64,000 bases of DNA from Bacteroidota bacterium (GTDB taxonomy: Bacteria > Bacteroidota > Bacteroidia > Bacteroidales > JAGNHN01). A program made the position numbers and the translations under genes. This document shows, one piece after another, positions 61,283 through 64,000 of this stretch (within the stretch, counting starts at the first letter, position 1; each line of letters opens with the position of its first letter). The stretch is taken from assembly GCA_022710185.1 (NCBI GenBank), contig JAKLHK010000003.1, positions 124,001 through 188,000 of the forward strand, in the 5' to 3' direction. Under the pieces are notes generated by a model that was not told the DNA's origin, did no database searches, and saw only the letters and a program-made list of their open reading frames with translations.

Positions 61283-61933
61283 CTACTGCTGCGGGACTTC
61301 CCCTTCAGGTGCGGTGGTGTCGGCAGCGGCCATGCCGCCTTCAGCATAGAGGTCTCCCTGGGGCGCTTTGCCCCCGGCCACATTCTTTCCCTTGAACTCG
61401 GTGAGGATGAAGCTGGCCACATTGCGCATCTGCTCGGGGCTCAGCTGGCTTTCCCAGGAGATCATCCCCTTGGCCGGCACCCCGTAGCGGATGATGCGGT
61501 AGAGGTCGTTGATGGTGTTCCCGTGGAGCCAGTAGTCATCGGTGAAGTTGGGCCCTACGCTGCCCCCGCCGTTGGCCAGGTGGCAAGGGAAACAGAGCTT
61601 GTCGTAGGTCGCCTTGCCGTCAGCCAGGCTGGTGGCATCGGAGACCAGGGTCACGCTGTTTTCGTCGATACTGATGGGATTGGCTGCGCGGTATTCGGCC
61701 AGTTCCTGTTCTGCACGGGTGATCTGGGCCTGCAGCTCATCTTCCTGGCTGAACTTTCCCATGAAGAAGAACAGTACCACGTACACCAGGGCAAAAAGTA
61801 TGGTCCCATAGAACAGATAGAGCCACCAGGGGGGCAGGGAATTGTCGAGCTCCCTGATGCCATCGTATTCATGGTCCATCAGGTTGGCGTCCAGTTTCTC
61901 GTTGATCTCGAATTCAGGCTTATGTTCGGTCAT
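61283..61933 (-). CDS. ccoP: cbb3 oxidase subunit III, single-heme CcoP
   Basis: A 216-residue subunit. The N-terminal domain has YDGIRELDNSLPPWWLYLFYGTI, the CcoP hallmark, followed by a membrane helix. One c-type heme site is present, CFPCH near residue 124, with the axial methionine in KGMISW near 162. Canonical CcoP has two heme domains and is about 300 residues long, so this one is short. It passes electrons to the CcoN-CcoO part. The start overlaps the ccoQ stop by 4 bases. Confidence 0.9.
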   Translation of the reverse strand: MTEHKPEFEINEKLDANLMDHEYDGIRELDNSLPPWWLYLFYGTILFALVYVVLFFFMGKFSQEDELQAQITRAEQELAEYRAANPISIDENSVTLVSDATSLADGKATYDKLCFPCHLANGGGSVGPNFTDDYWLHGNTINDLYRIIRYGVPAKGMISWESQLSPEQMRNVASFILTEFKGKNVAGGKAPQGDLYAEGGMAAADTTAPEGEVPQQ

Positions 61934-62127
61934 GGCATTGCTTTTTTTATGGTTTTATCTTCCTCGTCCAGGGGGAGATTTCCCGCGTGCTCATAGTTCC
62001 TTTTGTCCGTTGAGAACACATGGACCAGCACCAGCAGGAAGAACAGGAAGAAAATGATAAGGGAAACGATGGGGAAGATGGCTACCCCGTCGATCGTTTC
62101 CATAGTATGTTTGAAATATCGGAGCAT
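61930..62127 (-). CDS. ccoQ: cbb3 oxidase small subunit CcoQ
   Basis: A 65-residue protein with one membrane helix (FPIVSLIIFFLFFLLVLVHVF) and a polar tail with DKRNYEHAGNLPLDEED, the layout of CcoQ/FixQ, which stabilises the oxidase. It lies 9 bases after ccoN-ccoO and overlaps ccoP, so the order ccoNO-ccoQ-ccoP is complete. Confidence 0.85.
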   Translation of the reverse strand: MLRYFKHTMETIDGVAIFPIVSLIIFFLFFLLVLVHVFSTDKRNYEHAGNLPLDEEDKTIKKAMP

Positions 62128-62136
62128 GGTGCTGGG

Positions 62137-64000
62137 CTATTCCTTGCCGGCCTTTTCGGTATCGGTACCCAGGCGTTGCAGGTAGGCGATCAGGGCAATG
62201 ATCTCCTTGCCTGCGTCGGCATCCTTTACGCCCTGGGCTTTGAGCTCAGCGGAGATGGCCTCGGCCTGGGCCTTCAGGGCATCCGTGCCGGCCTTGATCT
62301 CCTCATCCGTGTATGGGACCCCCAGTTTCGCCATCACGGCCATCTTCTGCGGGGTGCTGCTCACGTCGATATCCTTGGCGAACAGCCAGGGATAACGCGG
62401 CATGATGGAGCCCGGCGACATGCTTCGCGGATCCAGCATATGATAGAAATGCCAGGAGTGGGACTTCTTCAGCTTGGCCGTGCCTTCGCGGGCGAGGTCG
62501 GGCCCGGTACGCTTGGACCCCCACTGGAAGGGATGGTCGTATACATATTCCCCTGACTTGGAGTAATCCCCATAACGTTCGATCTCATGACGGAAAGGCC
62601 TGACCATCTGGGAGTGGCAGTTGTAGCAGCCCTCCTTGAGGTAGATGTCGCGCCCCTGGAGCTCCAGCGGGGTGTAGGGCTTGACGGCTTCTATGGTTGG
62701 CACGTTCGACTTGACCAGGAAGGCGGGGACCATTTCCACCGCGCCGCCGATCAGGATCACGATGAGGGTGAGCAGGAGGAACTGTACCGGCTTGCGTTCC
62801 AGCGGACGGTGCCATCCTTCACCATGACCGGCCACGTAAGTGCTTTGCAGGGCCGGCGCTTCAGCTTCCTCATTGGCGATGAAGGAACCGGCCCTGACCG
62901 TCTTGACCACGTTGATCACAAACAGGATGACCCCGATGAAGTACATGGAGCCCCCGATGGACCGCATGATGTACATGGGTTTGATCTGGGTGACCGTCTC
63001 CAGGAAGTTGGGATAGGCCAGGAAGCCCTCGGCGGTGAACTCTTGCCACATAAGGTACTGGGTGAAGCCGGCCCAGTAAAGCGGGATGGCATAGAAGAGC
63101 ATACCGGTGGTGCCGATCCAGAAGTGGGCATTCGCGAGCTTCATGGAATATAGTTTGGTATTGAAAAGCCTGGGGATGAGCCAGTATATCATACCGAAGG
63201 TGAGGAAGCCGTTCCATCCCAGGGCGCCGATATGTACATGGGCGATGGTCCAGTCGGTGAAGTGGCTGATGGCGTTCACGCTCTTGAGCGAGAGCATGGG
63301 CCCTTCGAAGGTAGACATACCATAGGCGGTGATGGCGACCACGAAGAACTTGAGCACGGCGCTGTCGCGCACCCTATCCCATGCGCCGCGCAGGGTCAGC
63401 AGGCCATTGATCATTCCGCCCCAGGAGGGCGCGATCAGCATCACGCTGAACACCGTTCCCAGGGTCTGGATCCAGCCCGGGGTGGAGGAGTACAACAGGT
63501 GGTGAGGCCCAGCCCAGATGTAGAGGAAGATGAGGGCCCAGAAATGGATGATGGAGAGCTTATAGCTGTATACAGGACGGTTGACAGCCTTGGGAACGAA
63601 GTAGTACATGAGGCCCAGATAGGGAGTGGTAAGGAAGAAGGCCACCGCATTGTGACCATACCACCACTGGACGATGGCATCCTGTACCCCGGCGTAGAGG
63701 GAGTAGCTCTTGAGGAAGCTGACGGGCCATTCGAAGGAGTTTACGATATGCAGCACAGCTACGGTAACGAAGGTGGCGATGTAGAACCAGATGGCCACAT
63801 AGATATGGCGCTCGCGGCGGCGCAGGATGGTGGCGAACATGTTCCACCCGAAGACTACCCAGATGCCGGCAATGGCAATGTCGATAGGCCACTCCAGTTC
63901 AGCGTATTCCTTGCCAGTGGTGAAGCCGGCCAGCAGGGTGATGGCTGCAGCCACGATGATGAGCTGCCACCCCCAGAAGTTGATCAGGCTGAGCTTATCG
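62137..64000 (-). CDS. ccoNO: cbb3 oxidase fused subunits I/II (CcoN-CcoO), N-terminus outside window
   Basis: The frame is open to the window end, so the start is missing; 620 residues are visible. The CcoN part has the copper and heme histidines in WYGHNAVAFFL, WAGPHHLLY and DWTIAHVHIGALGW, in membrane helices. It continues without a stop into CcoO, with a membrane helix near FLLLTLIVILIGGAVEMVPAFL and the c-heme site EGCYNCHSQMVRP. In most Proteobacteria these are two genes; fusion is usual in Bacteroidota. It is the oxygen-reducing core of a high-affinity terminal oxidase. Confidence 0.94.
   Translation of the reverse strand, partial: DKLSLINFWGWQLIIVAAAITLLAGFTTGKEYAELEWPIDIAIAGIWVVFGWNMFATILRRRERHIYVAIWFYIATFVTVAVLHIVNSFEWPVSFLKSYSLYAGVQDAIVQWWYGHNAVAFFLTTPYLGLMYYFVPKAVNRPVYSYKLSIIHFWALIFLYIWAGPHHLLYSSTPGWIQTLGTVFSVMLIAPSWGGMINGLLTLRGAWDRVRDSAVLKFFVVAITAYGMSTFEGPMLSLKSVNAISHFTDWTIAHVHIGALGWNGFLTFGMIYWLIPRLFNTKLYSMKLANAHFWIGTTGMLFYAIPLYWAGFTQYLMWQEFTAEGFLAYPNFLETVTQIKPMYIMRSIGGSMYFIGVILFVINVVKTVRAGSFIANEEAEAPALQSTYVAGHGEGWHRPLERKPVQFLLLTLIVILIGGAVEMVPAFLVKSNVPTIEAVKPYTPLELQGRDIYLKEGCYNCHSQMVRPFRHEIERYGDYSKSGEYVYDHPFQWGSKRTGPDLAREGTAKLKKSHSWHFYHMLDPRSMSPGSIMPRYPWLFAKDIDVSSTPQKMAVMAKLGVPYTDEEIKAGTDALKAQAEAISAELKAQGVKDADAGKEIIALIAYLQRLGTDTEKAGKE

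Overview
This window is a chromosomal segment of a Bacteroidota bacterium; species cannot be assigned from the sequence alone. The evidence is a near-complete set of type IX secretion system (T9SS) and gliding-type genes (gldH, gldJ, porP/sprF, porU, porV, porT), two large secreted proteins with T9SS C-terminal sorting domains, a fused ccoN-ccoO cbb3 oxidase gene, a fused murF-alr gene, and many upstream boxes of the Bacteroidota form TAnnTTTG. The DNA is moderately GC-rich. An MqnC homologue together with UbiE/MenG indicates menaquinone made by the futalosine route.

Layout. 1-5.8 kb: holB end, ricT, gldH, a class A penicillin-binding protein and a membrane glycosyltransferase. 5.9-16.3 kb: mqnC (-), then pepA, pdxA, murF-alr and a family 2 glycosyltransferase (+), folE (-), a second membrane glycosyltransferase (+) and marC (-). 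16.4-20.5 kb: a 1350-residue T9SS cargo protein. 20.7-27.7 kb: a tiny membrane peptide, a TiaS-like protein, aldehyde dehydrogenases and an SDR for amino-acid catabolism, then a sensor/nucleotidyltransferase gene overlapping a phosphoesterase gene. 27.8-34.2 kb: a 2120-residue T9SS cargo protein. 34.3-37.6 kb: exbB-exbD-tonB-folC (-). 37.8-41.7 kb: nhaD (+), then murF-anmK (-). 41.7-50.2 kb: the T9SS core, porP-gldJ (-) divergent from porU-porV-ispF (+). 50.3-55.7 kb: a Bacteroidota membrane protein, an aminotransferase, heptose kinase, ubiE, porT and an unknown gene. 55.7-58.6 kb: tRNA-Glu, a candidate structured small RNA and a four-gene sensory operon ending in a histidine kinase and a LuxR-type regulator. 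58.6-64.0 kb: a cbb3 oxidase operon truncated by the window end.

The most unusual element is a family of short tandem arrays built on one 13-base core, AGACGTCGTCCCT. Four arrays (5.8, 12.9, 15.6 and 16.3 kb) share the core but have different spacers and periods (20, 20, 35 and 22 bp). Three sit between convergent genes, often touching or supplying the stop codon. Two exact single cores also lie inside the mqnC and folC reading frames and a one-mismatch copy in ricT. I know of no described element matching this.

A second candidate system is at 55.9-58.6 kb. The 13-mer CTACTCATTTGAG occurs both upstream of the sensory operon and, as a complete palindrome, upstream of a roughly 140-base stretch that folds into hairpins and ends in a strong terminator. 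This suggests that the LuxR-type regulator controls its own operon and a small RNA. Functions are inferred from motifs and family knowledge; nothing was searched or computed.
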